Assembly: GCF_000828635.1 (NCBI RefSeq)
Contig: NZ_AP012547.1
Location: forward strand, 2,480,001-2,544,000
DNA length: 64,000 nucleotides
From: Sulfuritalea hydrogenivorans sk43H
GTDB lineage: Bacteria; Pseudomonadota; Gammaproteobacteria; Burkholderiales; Rhodocyclaceae
Direction of reading: 5' to 3'
The notes beneath the pieces are model-generated. The model was not told where the DNA came from. It searched no databases and worked only from the letters and a program-made list of their open reading frames with translations. This document shows positions 54,202 to 64,000 of this stretch, piece by piece. Every line of letters starts with the position of its first letter. Position 1 is the first letter of the stretch. A program made the translations under genes and the position numbers.

Positions 54202-54936
54202 ATGACCCACCTGCGCGACCTGCCGCCCTTCCCCCTGTTGCAGTTCTATGCCACGGCGCCTTACGGCTGCTCCTACCTGCCGGGACGCGTCGCCCGCTCG
54301 CAGGTCGCCACGCCCACCCACCTGATCGACAGCGCCACCTACAGCGAACTGGTGCGCGCCGGCTTCCGCCGCAGCGGCGTGTTCACCTACCGGCCCTATT
54401 GCGATGCCTGCCGCGAATGCCAGCCGGTACGGCTCGACGTGGCGAACTTCGTGCCCAACCGCAGCCAGCGCCGCGCCCTCGCCCAGCATGCGGCGCTCAC
54501 CGCGCGCGAATGCAGCCTCACATTTCGCGAGGAACACTATCAGCTCTACCAGCGCTACCAGGCGGCGCGCCATTGCGGCGGCGGCATGGACCAGGACAGC
54601 CGCGACCAGTACGCCCACTTCCTGTTGCAGACCCATGTCGACAGCCGGCTGATCGAATTCCGCGAAGACGGCATCCTGCGCATCGTCAGCATCATCGACG
54701 TGCTGGCCGACGGGCTCTCGTCGGTCTATACGTTTTACGATCCCGACATCCCGCATGCCAGCTACGGCAGCTTCGCCATCCTCTGGCAGATCGCCCAGTG
54801 CCAGCACGTGGCCCTGCCCTGGCTGTATCTCGGCTACTGGATCAAGGACAGCCGCAAGATGGCCTACAAGGCCCGCTTCCGCCCGCTCGAAGTGCTGCGC
54901 CACGGCGAGTGGCAGCCGATCGACGAAGCAATCTGA
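54202..54936 (+). CDS. bpt: Leucyl-transferase Bpt (arginyltransferase family)
   Basis: 244 residues. R-transferase fold: [20 protein letters not shown] (in parts, about 24-43), [16 protein letters not shown] (about 64-79) with a cysteine cluster, then YTFYDPD and [16 protein letters not shown] near the C-terminus. In bacteria Bpt transfers Leu to N-terminal Asp/Glu, complementing Aat. Eleven-base direct repeats (TGACATTCGCG, TGACATTCGCA) lie between aat and bpt at 54181-54202. Confidence 0.94.
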   Translation: MTHLRDLPPFPLLQFYATAPYGCSYLPGRVARSQVATPTHLIDSATYSELVRAGFRRSGVFTYRPYCDACRECQPVRLDVANFVPNRSQRRALAQHAALTARECSLTFREEHYQLYQRYQAARHCGGGMDQDSRDQYAHFLLQTHVDSRLIEFREDGILRIVSIIDVLADGLSSVYTFYDPDIPHASYGSFAILWQIAQCQHVALPWLYLGYWIKDSRKMAYKARFRPLEVLRHGEWQPIDEAI

Positions 54937-55017
54937 AGAGTTATGCCTCCGGCAGAGCCGGGGCGGTATCCCCTGCGGACGGCGCCGGCGCTACGGCGAT
55001 CCCCATATTTCAGCGGG

Positions 55018-55255
55018 CTATATCTCGGCGCAGAGCATCACCACCAACAGCGGCAGTGGCTCATGCATCTGCGCGGTGAACGTAATCTCGTCCTCGCTGC
55101 AGGACTACACCGGATCGAGATGCGTGGGGTGATCGATGAAGGCGGTATATAGCTGCTCGTGCCTGCCGCAATCGGCGGCCACGCAGGGGGACATTTCAGG
55201 CATTGCCGCAAGCCGTCAGCGACAAGAGAAATAGGCAGGGGAGCACGCTACGCAT
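55018..55255 (-). pseudogene. Decayed small lipoprotein gene
   Basis: The 378-bp gap between bpt and fabI has no intact gene. On the - strand, ATG 55255 opens a lipoprotein signal peptide (MRSVLPCLFLLSLTACG, lipobox LTAC). It stops after two more codons (TGA). A one-base shift enters a frame that reads MPEMSPCVAADCG onward with CPE-like cysteines, runs 32 codons to a TAG, and then reads on (SCSEDEITFTAQMH, then LLVVMLCAEI) to the next stop. One frameshift and one nonsense codon would restore an ORF of about 80 residues. No close relative is recognised; this could also be chance. Confidence 0.4.
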
Positions 55256-55278
55256 GCCGGCGAGTTAAGCCGATCCGC

Positions 55279-55284
55279 TATAAT
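55279..55284 (+). promoter_or_regulatory. -10 box of fabI
   Basis: TATAAT about 30 bases before the fabI ATG; no good -35. AAGGA (55303-55307) is the ribosome site. Confidence 0.5.
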
Positions 55285-55314
55285 CCGCCGCTGGATTGAA
55301 CCAAGGAAAAAGCG

Positions 55315-56115
55315 ATGGGATTTCTCGCTGGCAAACGCATTCTGATCACCGGTCTGATCTCCAACCGGTCAATTGCTTACGGCATCGCCAAGGCCTGCCA
55401 CCGTGAAGGCGCGCAGCTTGCCTTCACCTATCAAAACGAGCGCGTTCGCGACCGCATCGCCAAGTTTGCCGACGAATTCGGCTCCAAGGCAATCTATCCC
55501 TGCGATGTTGCCGACGACGCGCAGATCGATGCGCTTTTCGCCGAACTCGGCAAGCATTGGGACGGGCTGGACGGCCTGGTGCACTCGATCGCCTTCGCCC
55601 CCAACGACGCCATCGAAGGCGACTTCCTCGAAGGCATGACGCGCGAATCCTTCCGCATCGCGCACGACGTCTCCTCCTACAGCTATCCCGCGCTGGCCAA
55701 GGCGGCACGGCCGCTGCTGCTGAAGGGCAACAACCCGTCGCTGCTGGCGCTGAGCTACCTCGGCGCGGTGCGTACCATGCCCAACTACAACACCATGGGA
55801 CTGGCCAAGGCCAGCCTCGAAGCGGCAACGCGCTACCTGGCCTTCTGCCTCGGCCCGCAAGGCATCCGCGCCAACGCGCTCTCCGCCGGTCCGATCAAGA
55901 CCCTGGCCGCCTCCGGCATCGGCAACTTCGGCAAGCTGCTGGCCTACAACGCCCACCACGCGCCGCTGCGCCGCAATGTCACCATCGACGAAGTCGGCAA
56001 CGCCGCCGCCTTCCTGCTCTCCGACCTGGCCAGCGGCATTACCGGCGAGATTCTTTACTGCGACGGTGGCACGCATACCACCGCCATGGGCAACGCTGAT
56101 CCGTTGCCGGCTTAG
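55315..56115 (+). CDS. fabI: Enoyl-[acyl-carrier-protein] reductase (NADH) FabI
   Basis: 266 residues. An SDR-type Rossmann fold with the FabI-specific [13 protein letters not shown] (about 13-25), [12 protein letters not shown], and the active-site stretch [20 protein letters not shown] (in parts: Tyr about 146 and 156, Lys about 163). It performs the last, NADH-dependent step of each fatty-acid elongation cycle. AAGGA lies 7 bases before the ATG. It ends in a strong bidirectional terminator shared with ppiD. Confidence 0.96.
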   Translation: MGFLAGKRILITGLISNRSIAYGIAKACHREGAQLAFTYQNERVRDRIAKFADEFGSKAIYPCDVADDAQIDALFAELGKHWDGLDGLVHSIAFAPNDAIEGDFLEGMTRESFRIAHDVSSYSYPALAKAARPLLLKGNNPSLLALSYLGAVRTMPNYNTMGLAKASLEAATRYLAFCLGPQGIRANALSAGPIKTLAASGIGNFGKLLAYNAHHAPLRRNVTIDEVGNAAAFLLSDLASGITGEILYCDGGTHTTAMGNADPLPA

Positions 56116-56133
56116 CGCGGTTTTCGCGGCTCC

Positions 56134-56168
56134 AAAAACAAAGCCCCGCATCGCGGGGCTTTGTTTTT
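56134..56168. terminator. Bidirectional terminator between fabI and ppiD
   Basis: AAAAACAAAGCCCCGC-ATC-GCGGGGCTTTGTTTTT: a 16-bp perfect stem with T runs on both strands. Confidence 0.93.
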
Positions 56169-56181
56169 GCGTTTCGGTGGA

Positions 56182-58086
56182 TCAGCGATCCTTGCTTTCC
56201 AGCGCGGCCTTGTTGATCTCGACCGGATACTTCTCCTTCAGCGTCGACATCCAGGCCGAGAACTCTTCCTCCGCAATGAAGCGGGCGTATTGCTGGGCCA
56301 GCGCGCGTCCCAGCGGATCGTTCTTGTCGACCTCGCCGATGCGCTTGACCGCACCGATCCGATACAGCGCATAGCCGTTGTTGGGCACCGCGACACCCGC
56401 GTAAGCGGGCAGCTTGCCGGTATCGGCCTTGAACACCGCCCGCAGGGAATCGGCCGGCAGCCCTTGCGCCGCGGTGCGGCTGACATTGCGCGCGGGCGAC
56501 CACTTGAGGTCGACCGCTTCGCCCTTTGCCAGGCGCGCCAGCGTTTCCTCGCCGTCCTTGGTCGCCAGCTTGAATGCCTCCTCGCGCACCAGGTACTTCT
56601 CGATGTCGCCCTTGACCACCTCCAGCGGCTGCAAGGCGGCCGGTTTGTGCTCAAGCACGCGGGCCGACACCAGGGCGCCCGGCGCGGCTTCGACCGCCTC
56701 GCTGTTGCGTTTGTTCTTCAGCCCGTCGTCGCTGAACAGCGCAGCGGCCAATTTCGGATTGTCGAAGGGCGGCGCCAGTTTGCTGCCTTTCGCCAGCCAT
56801 TGCGACTGACGAATCTCCAGCTTCCACTTCTCCGCCGCCGGCTTCAGGCTGTCCGACTGTTCGTACACGGTGTTGCCGAAAGCTTCCGCGGCTTCGGCAT
56901 ATTTCTTCATCCCGGCCTCGCGCTTGAGCTCAGCCAGAAGTTCGGCCTTGACCTCGTCGAACGGCTTGCTGCGCTCGGCGCGCACGCCCGTCACGCGAAT
57001 CACGTGAAAGCCGAAATCGGAACGCACCACGTCCGAAATCTGTCCTTCCTTGAGCGCAAAGGCGGTGTCCTCGAAGGCCTTGACCATCGCCCCGCGACCG
57101 AACCAGTCCAGATCGCCGCCCTTCTCGGCGGAACCGGGATCCTGCGAATTCTGTTTGGCAATCCTGGCGAAATCGGCCGGCGTCTTCTTCACCTGAAGCA
57201 GAAGTTCCTCGGCTTTGGCCTTGGCCGCCTTGGCCTCCGCCTCCGGCGCATCCTTCGCCGCGCGAATCAGGATATGGCTGGCACGGCGCGTCTCGGCTTC
57301 CTTGTAGCGATCCGCGCGCGACTGATAGGCCGCCCTGGCTTCCTCGTCGCTTACCGAGGCCTGCATGATCATCGCATCGCGGCTCAGCACCAGGAACTCG
57401 GCGCGCACCTGCTCCGGCAGTTCGAACTTGCTGCGATTGGCCTCGTAATATTTCTGCACCGCATCGGCGGCAAGCTTCACCCGCCCGGCATAGGCTTCTG
57501 GCATCAGGCGCGCCTCGGCGATCTCGCGCTGTTCCACTTGCGTTGCCAGCCAGCGGCTGGCGGCAACCTGCCCGGTGATGCCGGCTTCGATCACCGGCAG
57601 CATCAGCTGCTGCATGGCCATGTCCTGCCGCAGGCGGGCTTCGAACATTTCCTTGCTCATGCCCTGCGCGGCAACCAGCGCTTCATAGCGCTCCTTGGAA
57701 AACTTGCCGTTTTCCTGCAGCGAGGGAACGCTGGCAATGAACTGCACCAGCTGCTCGTTGCCCACCGTCAGCCGGGCTTTCTGCGTCTGCTCCGCCAGCA
57801 GGCGTTGCGTGACCAGTGAATCGAGCACGGCGCGACGCATCTGCGGTGTTTCGAACATCGCCGGATCGACTTTGCCGCCGAGCTGGGCACGCATCCGGTC
57901 CTCTTGTTCGCGCATGGCCGACTGCAGCTCCTGCCGCGTGATCTTGGCTCCGCCCACGGTGGCGACACCCGCCCCGACCTCGGCGTTGCGCACATAGGAA
58001 TCGACGCCCCAGAAAGCAAACGGAAGCGTGATCAGGGCGAGGAAAATCTGGGTGATTTTCTTGTTGTTGCGAATGAAATCGAACAT
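56182..58086 (-). CDS. ppiD: Peptidyl-prolyl isomerase/chaperone PpiD
   Basis: 634 residues from ATG 58086; a longer frame to 58182 runs into tRNA-Val. One N-terminal membrane helix (about 12-32), a SurA-like chaperone domain (about 35-225) and a parvulin domain (about 265-360; ASHILIRAAKDAPEAEA, GDLDWFGRGAMVKAFEDTAF in parts). It is anchored at the SecYEG exit and assists outer-membrane protein folding. It lies after lon and tRNA-Val on the same strand, as in many proteobacteria (lon-hupB-ppiD in E. coli). Confidence 0.94.
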   Translation of the reverse strand: MFDFIRNNKKITQIFLALITLPFAFWGVDSYVRNAEVGAGVATVGGAKITRQELQSAMREQEDRMRAQLGGKVDPAMFETPQMRRAVLDSLVTQRLLAEQTQKARLTVGNEQLVQFIASVPSLQENGKFSKERYEALVAAQGMSKEMFEARLRQDMAMQQLMLPVIEAGITGQVAASRWLATQVEQREIAEARLMPEAYAGRVKLAADAVQKYYEANRSKFELPEQVRAEFLVLSRDAMIMQASVSDEEARAAYQSRADRYKEAETRRASHILIRAAKDAPEAEAKAAKAKAEELLLQVKKTPADFARIAKQNSQDPGSAEKGGDLDWFGRGAMVKAFEDTAFALKEGQISDVVRSDFGFHVIRVTGVRAERSKPFDEVKAELLAELKREAGMKKYAEAAEAFGNTVYEQSDSLKPAAEKWKLEIRQSQWLAKGSKLAPPFDNPKLAAALFSDDGLKNKRNSEAVEAAPGALVSARVLEHKPAALQPLEVVKGDIEKYLVREEAFKLATKDGEETLARLAKGEAVDLKWSPARNVSRTAAQGLPADSLRAVFKADTGKLPAYAGVAVPNNGYALYRIGAVKRIGEVDKNDPLGRALAQQYARFIAEEEFSAWMSTLKEKYPVEINKAALESKDR

Positions 58087-58107
58087 GCGTTGAAGACCCT
58101 GAATGCG

Positions 58108-58135
58108 ACAAAGGCGAACCGATGTTCGCCTTTGT
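58108..58135 (-). terminator. Hairpin between tRNA-Val(UAC) and ppiD
   Basis: On the - strand ACAAAGGCGAAC and GTTCGCCTTTGT form a perfect 12-bp stem with a 4-base loop, 14 bases after the tRNA. The T-tract is short, so it may only partly end tRNA transcription and may sit in the ppiD leader. Confidence 0.65.
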
Positions 58136-58149
58136 TCGAGCGGGTTATT

Positions 58150-58225
58150 TGGTGGGTGCTGACGGGGTCGAACCGCCGACATTCTGCGTGTAAGGCAGAC
58201 GCTCTACCAACTGAGCTAAGCACCC
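58150..58225 (-). tRNA. tRNA-Val (anticodon UAC)
   Basis: 76 nt with CCA encoded. Acceptor GGGTGCT, anticodon stem TCTGC/GCAGA with loop CTTACAC (anticodon TAC), T arm CGGTTCGACCC. Located between lon and ppiD. Confidence 0.97.
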
Positions 58226-58231
58226 GCTGAA

Positions 58232-58254
58232 CAAAGCTGCCCACCTCGGGCAGC
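58232..58254 (-). terminator. lon terminator ahead of tRNA-Val(UAC)
   Basis: On the - strand GCTGCCC and GGGCAGC form a 7-bp stem with a 5-base loop, followed by TTTGTT. It lies between the lon stop and the tRNA. Confidence 0.75.
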
Positions 58255-58283
58255 CGGCGGCAATTCTACCAGTTCGCTGCCTG

Positions 58284-60701
58284 TCAGTGGGTCACGACGC
58301 CTGTTACCGCGGCATCTTCGGCAACCACCGCCACCGCTGGCGTTGCCGCCTTTTCGGGCAGAGGCTCCGGCATGCGCTCCAGGGCAAACTCGAGCACCTT
58401 GTCGATCCACCGCACCGGCTGGATCTCGATGCGGTTCTTGATGGTGTCGGGAATCTCCGCCAGGTCCTTGACGTTCTCTTCGGGAATCAGCGCCAGGCGA
58501 ATGCCGCCACGCACGGCCGCCAGCAGCTTTTCCTTGAGGCCGCCGATGGGCAACACTTCGCCGCGCAAGGTGATCTCGCCCGTCATCGCCACGTCGGCGC
58601 GCACCGGAATGCCGGTCAGCACCGACACCAGCGCGGTGCAGATGGCGATGCCGGCGCTCGGGCCGTCCTTCGGCGTCGCGCCTTCGGGCAGGTGGATGTG
58701 GATGTCGTTCTTCTGGTAGAAATCATCGGCGATACCGAGGGCCTGGCTGCGCTTCCTCACCACCGACAGCGCGGCCTGGATCGACTCCTGCATGACTTCG
58801 CCGAGCTTGCCGGTGGTCATGGTCTTGCCCTTGCCGGGCAAGGCAACGGTTTCGATGGTCAGCAGTTCGCCGCCGACCTCGGTCCATGCCAGACCGGTCA
58901 CCTGGCCGACCTGGTTTTCCTTTTCCGCCATGCCGAAACTGTAGCGGCGCACGCCGAGGAACTTGTCGAGGTTCTTGTTGTTGACCACGATCTTGTTCTT
59001 GCGCGCCTTCATGACAAGAGACTTCACCACCTTGCGGCATATCTTGGAAATCTCGCGCTCCAGCGCACGCACGCCGGCTTCGCGCGAGTAGTAGCGCACG
59101 ATGTCGCGCAGGGCGTCCTCGGTGATGCCGAGCTCGTCGCGCTTGATGCCGTTGTTCTTCATCTGCTTCGGCACCAGGTAACGCATGGCGATATTGACCT
59201 TCTCGTCTTCCGTATAACCGGAGAGACGGATCACCTCCAGCCGGTCGAGCAAGGCGGCCGGAATGTTCAGCGTGTTCGCCGTGGCGACGAACATGACATC
59301 GGACAGGTCGAAATCGACTTCGATGTAATGGTCCTGGAAGGTGTGGTTCTGCTCGGGATCGAGCACTTCGAGCAGTGCGGACGAGGGATCGCCACGAAAA
59401 TCCTGGCCCATCTTGTCGACTTCGTCGAGCAGGAACAGCGGATTCTTGACCCCGACCTTGGTCATGTTCTGCAGGATCTTGCCCGGCATCGAACCGATGT
59501 AAGTACGGCGGTGGCCGCGAATCTCGGCTTCGTCGCGCACGCCGCCCAGCGCCATGCGGATGAACTTGCGATTGGTGGACTTGGCGATCGACTGGCCGAG
59601 CGAGGTCTTGCCCACGCCAGGGGGACCAACCAGACACAGGATCGGCGCCTTGACCTTGTCCACGCGCTGCTGCACGGCGAGATACTCGACGATGCGTTCC
59701 TTGACCTTGTCGAGGCCGTAGTGGTCGCGATCGAGGATTTTCTCGGCGGCCGACAAATCCTTGCTGATACGCGACTTCTTCTTCCAGGGCAGCGCCAGCA
59801 CGGTTTCGATGTAGTTGCGCACCACGGTGGCTTCGGCCGACATGGGCGACATCAGCTTGAGCTTCTTGACCTCGGCGTTGACCTTGGCCAGGGCTTCCTT
59901 GCTCATGCCGGCGGCCTTGATCTTCTTTTCCATCTCGTCGATGTCGGCGCCGTCTTCGCCTTCGCCGAGTTCCTTCTGGATGGCCTTGACCTGCTCGTTG
60001 AGGTAGTACTCGCGCTGGCTCTTCTCCATCTGGCGCTTGACGCGGCCGCGGATGCGCTTTTCGACCTGCAGGATGTCGAGTTCGGCTTCCAGCTGGCCGA
60101 GCAGCTTTTCAAGGCGTTCCGGCACGCCGAAGACTTCCAGCACTTCCTGTTTCTGTTCGAGCTTCAGCGGCAGATGGGCGGCAATCGTGTCTGCCAGACG
60201 CCCGGCTTCCTCGATGCCGGCCAGCGAGGTCAGCACCTCGGGCGGAATCTTCTTGTTGAGCTTCACGTACTGGTCGAACTGCGCCAGCACGGTGCGACGC
60301 AGGGCCTCGATCTCGTTGTCGGTACGCTCTTCGACCGGAATCAGGCTGATGTCGGCGACGAACAGCGCACGCTGATCCTCAATGCGCAGCACGCGCGCGC
60401 GCTGCACGCCCTCGACCAGCACCTTGACGGTGCCGTCCGGCAGCTTGAGCATTTGCAGGATGTTGGCGAGGCAGCCGATCTCGTACATGTCCTCCGGCAC
60501 CGGCTCGTCCTTGGCGGCGGATTTCTGCGCCACGAGCAGGATGTTCTTGCCGCTTTCCATCGCTGTTTCCAGCGCCTTGATGGACTTGGGTCGCCCGACG
60601 AACAGCGGGATCACCATGTGCGGGAATACCACCACGTCGCGCAGGGGCAACAACGGCAGGGACTGGGTTTCAATCAGGGAATCGGGTGTGCCAGACATCA
60701 T
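58284..60701 (-). CDS. lon: ATP-dependent protease Lon
   Basis: 805 residues. An N-terminal substrate domain (about 15-205), AAA+ module with Walker A GPPGVGKT (about 355-362), Walker B FLLDEVDKM (about 418-426), and the peptidase domain with catalytic Ser in PKDGPSAG (about 677-684) and Lys in GGLKEKLLAA (about 720-729). It degrades misfolded and regulatory proteins. AAGGA precedes the start (a second ATG follows at once). A sigma-32-type promoter is present upstream. The last 20 residues are Ala/Val-rich. Confidence 0.97.
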   Translation of the reverse strand: MMSGTPDSLIETQSLPLLPLRDVVVFPHMVIPLFVGRPKSIKALETAMESGKNILLVAQKSAAKDEPVPEDMYEIGCLANILQMLKLPDGTVKVLVEGVQRARVLRIEDQRALFVADISLIPVEERTDNEIEALRRTVLAQFDQYVKLNKKIPPEVLTSLAGIEEAGRLADTIAAHLPLKLEQKQEVLEVFGVPERLEKLLGQLEAELDILQVEKRIRGRVKRQMEKSQREYYLNEQVKAIQKELGEGEDGADIDEMEKKIKAAGMSKEALAKVNAEVKKLKLMSPMSAEATVVRNYIETVLALPWKKKSRISKDLSAAEKILDRDHYGLDKVKERIVEYLAVQQRVDKVKAPILCLVGPPGVGKTSLGQSIAKSTNRKFIRMALGGVRDEAEIRGHRRTYIGSMPGKILQNMTKVGVKNPLFLLDEVDKMGQDFRGDPSSALLEVLDPEQNHTFQDHYIEVDFDLSDVMFVATANTLNIPAALLDRLEVIRLSGYTEDEKVNIAMRYLVPKQMKNNGIKRDELGITEDALRDIVRYYSREAGVRALEREISKICRKVVKSLVMKARKNKIVVNNKNLDKFLGVRRYSFGMAEKENQVGQVTGLAWTEVGGELLTIETVALPGKGKTMTTGKLGEVMQESIQAALSVVRKRSQALGIADDFYQKNDIHIHLPEGATPKDGPSAGIAICTALVSVLTGIPVRADVAMTGEITLRGEVLPIGGLKEKLLAAVRGGIRLALIPEENVKDLAEIPDTIKNRIEIQPVRWIDKVLEFALERMPEPLPEKAATPAVAVVAEDAAVTGVVTH

Positions 60702-60731
60702 CGTGTCCTTCGGTTATGAGTCACGCCACCC

Positions 60732-60759
60732 ACATGGGGGCGGCTGACCGGTATTCAAG
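60732..60759 (-). promoter_or_regulatory. Sigma-32 (heat-shock) promoter of lon
   Basis: On the - strand CTTGAA (60754-60759), 14 bp, CCCCATGT (60732-60739), a near-perfect match to the RpoH consensus. It lies 31 bases upstream of the lon ATG, in the 103-bp clpX-lon gap. Confidence 0.8.
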
Positions 60760-60804
60760 GCGGCCACTGTCAAACCCGGCCGCCGGATCAGAGCTTGCGA
60801 AGAC

Positions 60805-62073
<1,269 letters not shown>

Positions 62074-62097
62074 CTTCGTCTCCGTCCCCGCGAACGA

Positions 62098-62787
62098 TCA
62101 AGCCTTGGTCGGCTCGGCGGCTTCGCCGCGGCTGCTCAGCACCTTGTCGACCAGACCATATTCCACCGCCGCCTCGGCGGACAGGAAGTTGTCGCGATCC
62201 GTATCGCGCTCGATGCGCTCGATCGACTGGCCGGTGTGCTGCGCCAGCATGCTGTTGAGTTTCTGCTTGAGGAACAGGATTTCCTTGGCATGGATCTCGA
62301 TGTCCGAGGCCTGCCCCTGGAAGCCGCCCATCGGCTGATGAATCATCACGCGCGAATTCGGCAGGCAGTAACGCTTGCCCTTTTCGCCGGCGGCGAGCAG
62401 GAAGGAGCCCATGCTGCAGGCCTGCCCGATGCACAGCGTCGACACATCGGGCTTGATGAACTGCATCGTGTCATAAATGGCCATGCCGGCGGTAACGGAA
62501 CCGCCCGGCGAATTGATGTAGAAGAAGATGTCCTTGTCCGGATTTTCCGATTCGAGGAACAGCAGTTGCGCCACGATCAGATTGGCCGTTGCGTCGTTGA
62601 CCGGGCCAACCAGGAAAATCACCCGTTCGCGCAGCAGGCGCGAATAGATGTCATAGGCCCGCTCGCCGCGTCCGCTGGTCTCGATGACCATGGGCACCAT
62701 GCCCAGCGCCTGGGTGTCGGGTGTCGGCGCATCGAAGGCGCCACCGCTTTGTCGCGAACCGTACATGGACATCTCCGGCAGGATCAT
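62098..62787 (-). CDS. clpP: ATP-dependent Clp protease proteolytic subunit ClpP
   Basis: 229 residues from ATG 62787, which overlaps the tig stop (ATGA). Met8 (62766) has a GGAG site 6 bases upstream and is a good alternative. The active site is complete: Ser in [11 protein letters not shown] (about 117), His in VMIHQPMGG (about 143) and Asp in ERDTDRD (about 194). It forms the tetradecameric peptidase with ClpX or ClpA. Confidence 0.96.
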   Translation of the reverse strand: MILPEMSMYGSRQSGGAFDAPTPDTQALGMVPMVIETSGRGERAYDIYSRLLRERVIFLVGPVNDATANLIVAQLLFLESENPDKDIFFYINSPGGSVTAGMAIYDTMQFIKPDVSTLCIGQACSMGSFLLAAGEKGKRYCLPNSRVMIHQPMGGFQGQASDIEIHAKEILFLKQKLNSMLAQHTGQSIERIERDTDRDNFLSAEAAVEYGLVDKVLSSRGEAAEPTKA

Positions 62788-64000
62788 GCTGCATTTCCCA
62801 TCAGCGCATCGAAGGCGATGGGGGTTTCGCTGACTTTGGCATTGGCAAGCACCCAATCCACCACGTTGTTCTCCAGCGCCAGCGCCTCGGCCTCGGCCAG
62901 ACGTTGTGGCTGGGAATAGTACCAGCGCACCACTTCCTTGGGGTCTTCGAAAGTCTCGGCGAATTCGTCGACGATGGCGCGCACCTGCTCGGGCTTGACG
63001 TGCAGATCCTTTTCCTTGACCAATTCGGCCAGCAGCAGGCCCAGCTTGACCCGCCGCGTCGCCTGCTCGGTGAACCAGGACGCCTCGACCGGGATGTTCT
63101 TCATGCCCATGCCGCGCGATTCCATGTCGCGTTTCGCCGTTTCGGCCATCTGCTCGGCCTCCATCGCAACCAGTGCCTTCGGCACCTCGATCGGATTCAC
63201 TTTCAGCAGCGCCTCCATGACCTGCTCCTTGACCTTGGCCAGCAGGCGCTTCTTCACTTCGCGTTCCAGATTCGAGCGGACTTCGACGCGCATCCTGGCG
63301 GTATCGCCGTCGGCGACACCGAGCTGCTTGGCGAACTCGGCATCGATCTCCGGCAGCCTGGCGGCCTCGACCTTCTTCACCGTCATCTCGAACTGCACGG
63401 TGTTGCCGGCCAGCTCCGGGGCCTGGTAGTCGGCGGGGAAGGCGACATCGAAAGTCTTCTTGTCGCCGGCCTTGACGCCCTCAAGCTGAGCCTCGAAATC
63501 CGGCAGCATCATGCCGCCGCCGACCATGACCGAGTAGTCACTGGCCTTGCCGCCGGGGAACTCCTCGCCGTTCTTGCGACCGACGAAGTCGATCACCAGG
63601 CGGTCTTCCTTGGCCGACGCGCGATCGGTCTCGACGTAGGTGGTGCGCTGCTTGCGCAGGACGTCGAGCGTCTTGTCGAGTTCGGCGTCGGTCACCGTCA
63701 GGGTCGGCTTTTCGATCGCCTGGCCGGAAATATCCGCCAGCGTGACCTCGGGATAGACCTCGAAAATCGCGGTGAAGCCCAGCAGTCCTGGGCTGGCATC
63801 GGCCTTCGGCTCGATGCGCGGATAGCCGGCAACGCGCAGGTTCTGCTCGCGGACCTTCTCGCCATAGGCTTTTTCCACCGCGGCGCCGATCGCCTCGGAG
63901 CGTGCCTGGGAGCCGTATTGCTGGGCGACCAGCTTCATCGGCACCTTGCCGGGACGGAAACCCGCCGCCTTCACGGTGCGCGACATGCGCTTCAGGCGCT
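62784..64000 (-). CDS. tig: Trigger factor (N-terminus cut by window)
   Basis: 405 residues present; about 30 N-terminal residues lie outside, as the frame is open to the edge and reads [20 protein letters not shown], which includes the ribosome-binding loop GFRPGKVP. The PPIase domain (about 145-230; [19 protein letters not shown], in parts) and the C-terminal helical chaperone arms (about 245-400) are complete. It is the first protein chaperone that nascent chains meet. It heads tig-clpP-clpX-lon. Confidence 0.95.
   Translation of the reverse strand, partial: RLKRMSRTVKAAGFRPGKVPMKLVAQQYGSQARSEAIGAAVEKAYGEKVREQNLRVAGYPRIEPKADASPGLLGFTAIFEVYPEVTLADISGQAIEKPTLTVTDAELDKTLDVLRKQRTTYVETDRASAKEDRLVIDFVGRKNGEEFPGGKASDYSVMVGGGMMLPDFEAQLEGVKAGDKKTFDVAFPADYQAPELAGNTVQFEMTVKKVEAARLPEIDAEFAKQLGVADGDTARMRVEVRSNLEREVKKRLLAKVKEQVMEALLKVNPIEVPKALVAMEAEQMAETAKRDMESRGMGMKNIPVEASWFTEQATRRVKLGLLLAELVKEKDLHVKPEQVRAIVDEFAETFEDPKEVVRWYYSQPQRLAEAEALALENNVVDWVLANAKVSETPIAFDALMGNAA

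Noticed and set aside
54943-55152. 69-residue + strand ORF after bpt
   Set aside because: No ribosome site or motif; the - strand lipoprotein remnant explains the region better.
58287-60719. 810-residue + strand ORF opposite the whole of lon
   Set aside because: lon is certain on the other strand. This frame arises from GC-rich codon bias and shows no recognisable domain.

Overview
The window is about 64 kb of GC-rich, densely packed chromosome from a betaproteobacterium. I favour Rhodocyclales or a close relative. This rests on gene order: thrS-infC-rpmI-rplT-pheS-pheT-ihfA-merR, surE-pcm-nlpD-rpoS, dapA-bamC, aat-bpt and tig-clpP-clpX-lon-(tRNA)-ppiD. The species cannot be named from the sequence alone. 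I see no insertion sequence, prophage, CRISPR array or rRNA. Three tRNAs are present: Pro-GGG, Val-GAC and Val-UAC.

Layout. Positions 1-16885 (+) are the most unusual part. A Tad (Flp, type IVb) pilus assembly operon holds a truncated secreted protein, a pseudopilin, cpaB, cpaC, an FHA-domain cpaF, tadB, tadC, a DUF192 gene, a TPR lipoprotein and a second pseudopilin. It runs by stop-start overlaps directly into a two-partner secretion pair: a TpsB outer-membrane translocator and a 2161-residue TpsA exoprotein. The exoprotein ends in fourteen in-frame 42-bp Gly/Ser/Asp repeats and a C-terminal tail with two cysteines. Positions 16922-22911 hold a DUF805 membrane protein, a cassette of two stand-alone cyclic-nucleotide-binding-fold proteins plus a VirB1-like lytic transglycosylase, a zinc-ribbon membrane protein, a Bax-inhibitor-1 homologue, rlmD, a DUF7931 gene and an Ala/Pro-rich lipoprotein.

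Positions 22982-36292 hold dapA-bamC-MBL hydrolase (-), a histone-deacetylase-like amidohydrolase (-), the moxR-DUF58-tgpA-mltB operon (+), surE-pcm-nlpD-rpoS (-) and a FemAB-like acyltransferase (+). Positions 36350-44732 hold two small orphan genes, tRNA-Pro and the translation operon thrS through merR (-). In that operon infC starts at a rare AUC codon. Positions 44882-55255 hold an NTF2-like gene, tRNA-Val(GAC), prpE-acuI (propionate/acrylate activation), an NlpC/P60 lipid-envelope hydrolase with a promoter abutting its start, a Fur-type iron ABC importer split by orientation, a tandem CDGSH Fe-S protein, the aat-bpt N-degron transferases and a decayed small lipoprotein gene. Positions 55315-64000 hold fabI (+) and the protein quality-control block tig-clpP-clpX-lon-tRNA-Val(UAC)-ppiD (-). 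lon has a good sigma-32-type promoter.

How the parts fit. The Tad and TPS genes look like one transcription unit that builds an adhesive surface: a pilus and a large exoprotein. The iron genes form a Fur-controlled unit, with an ATPase carrying an unusual four-cysteine cluster in its regulatory domain. The best candidates for something undescribed are the Tad-TPS fusion operon with its FHA-coupled ATPase, the cysteine cluster in the FbpC-type ATPase next to a CDGSH protein, and the cNBD-cNBD-transglycosylase cassette.
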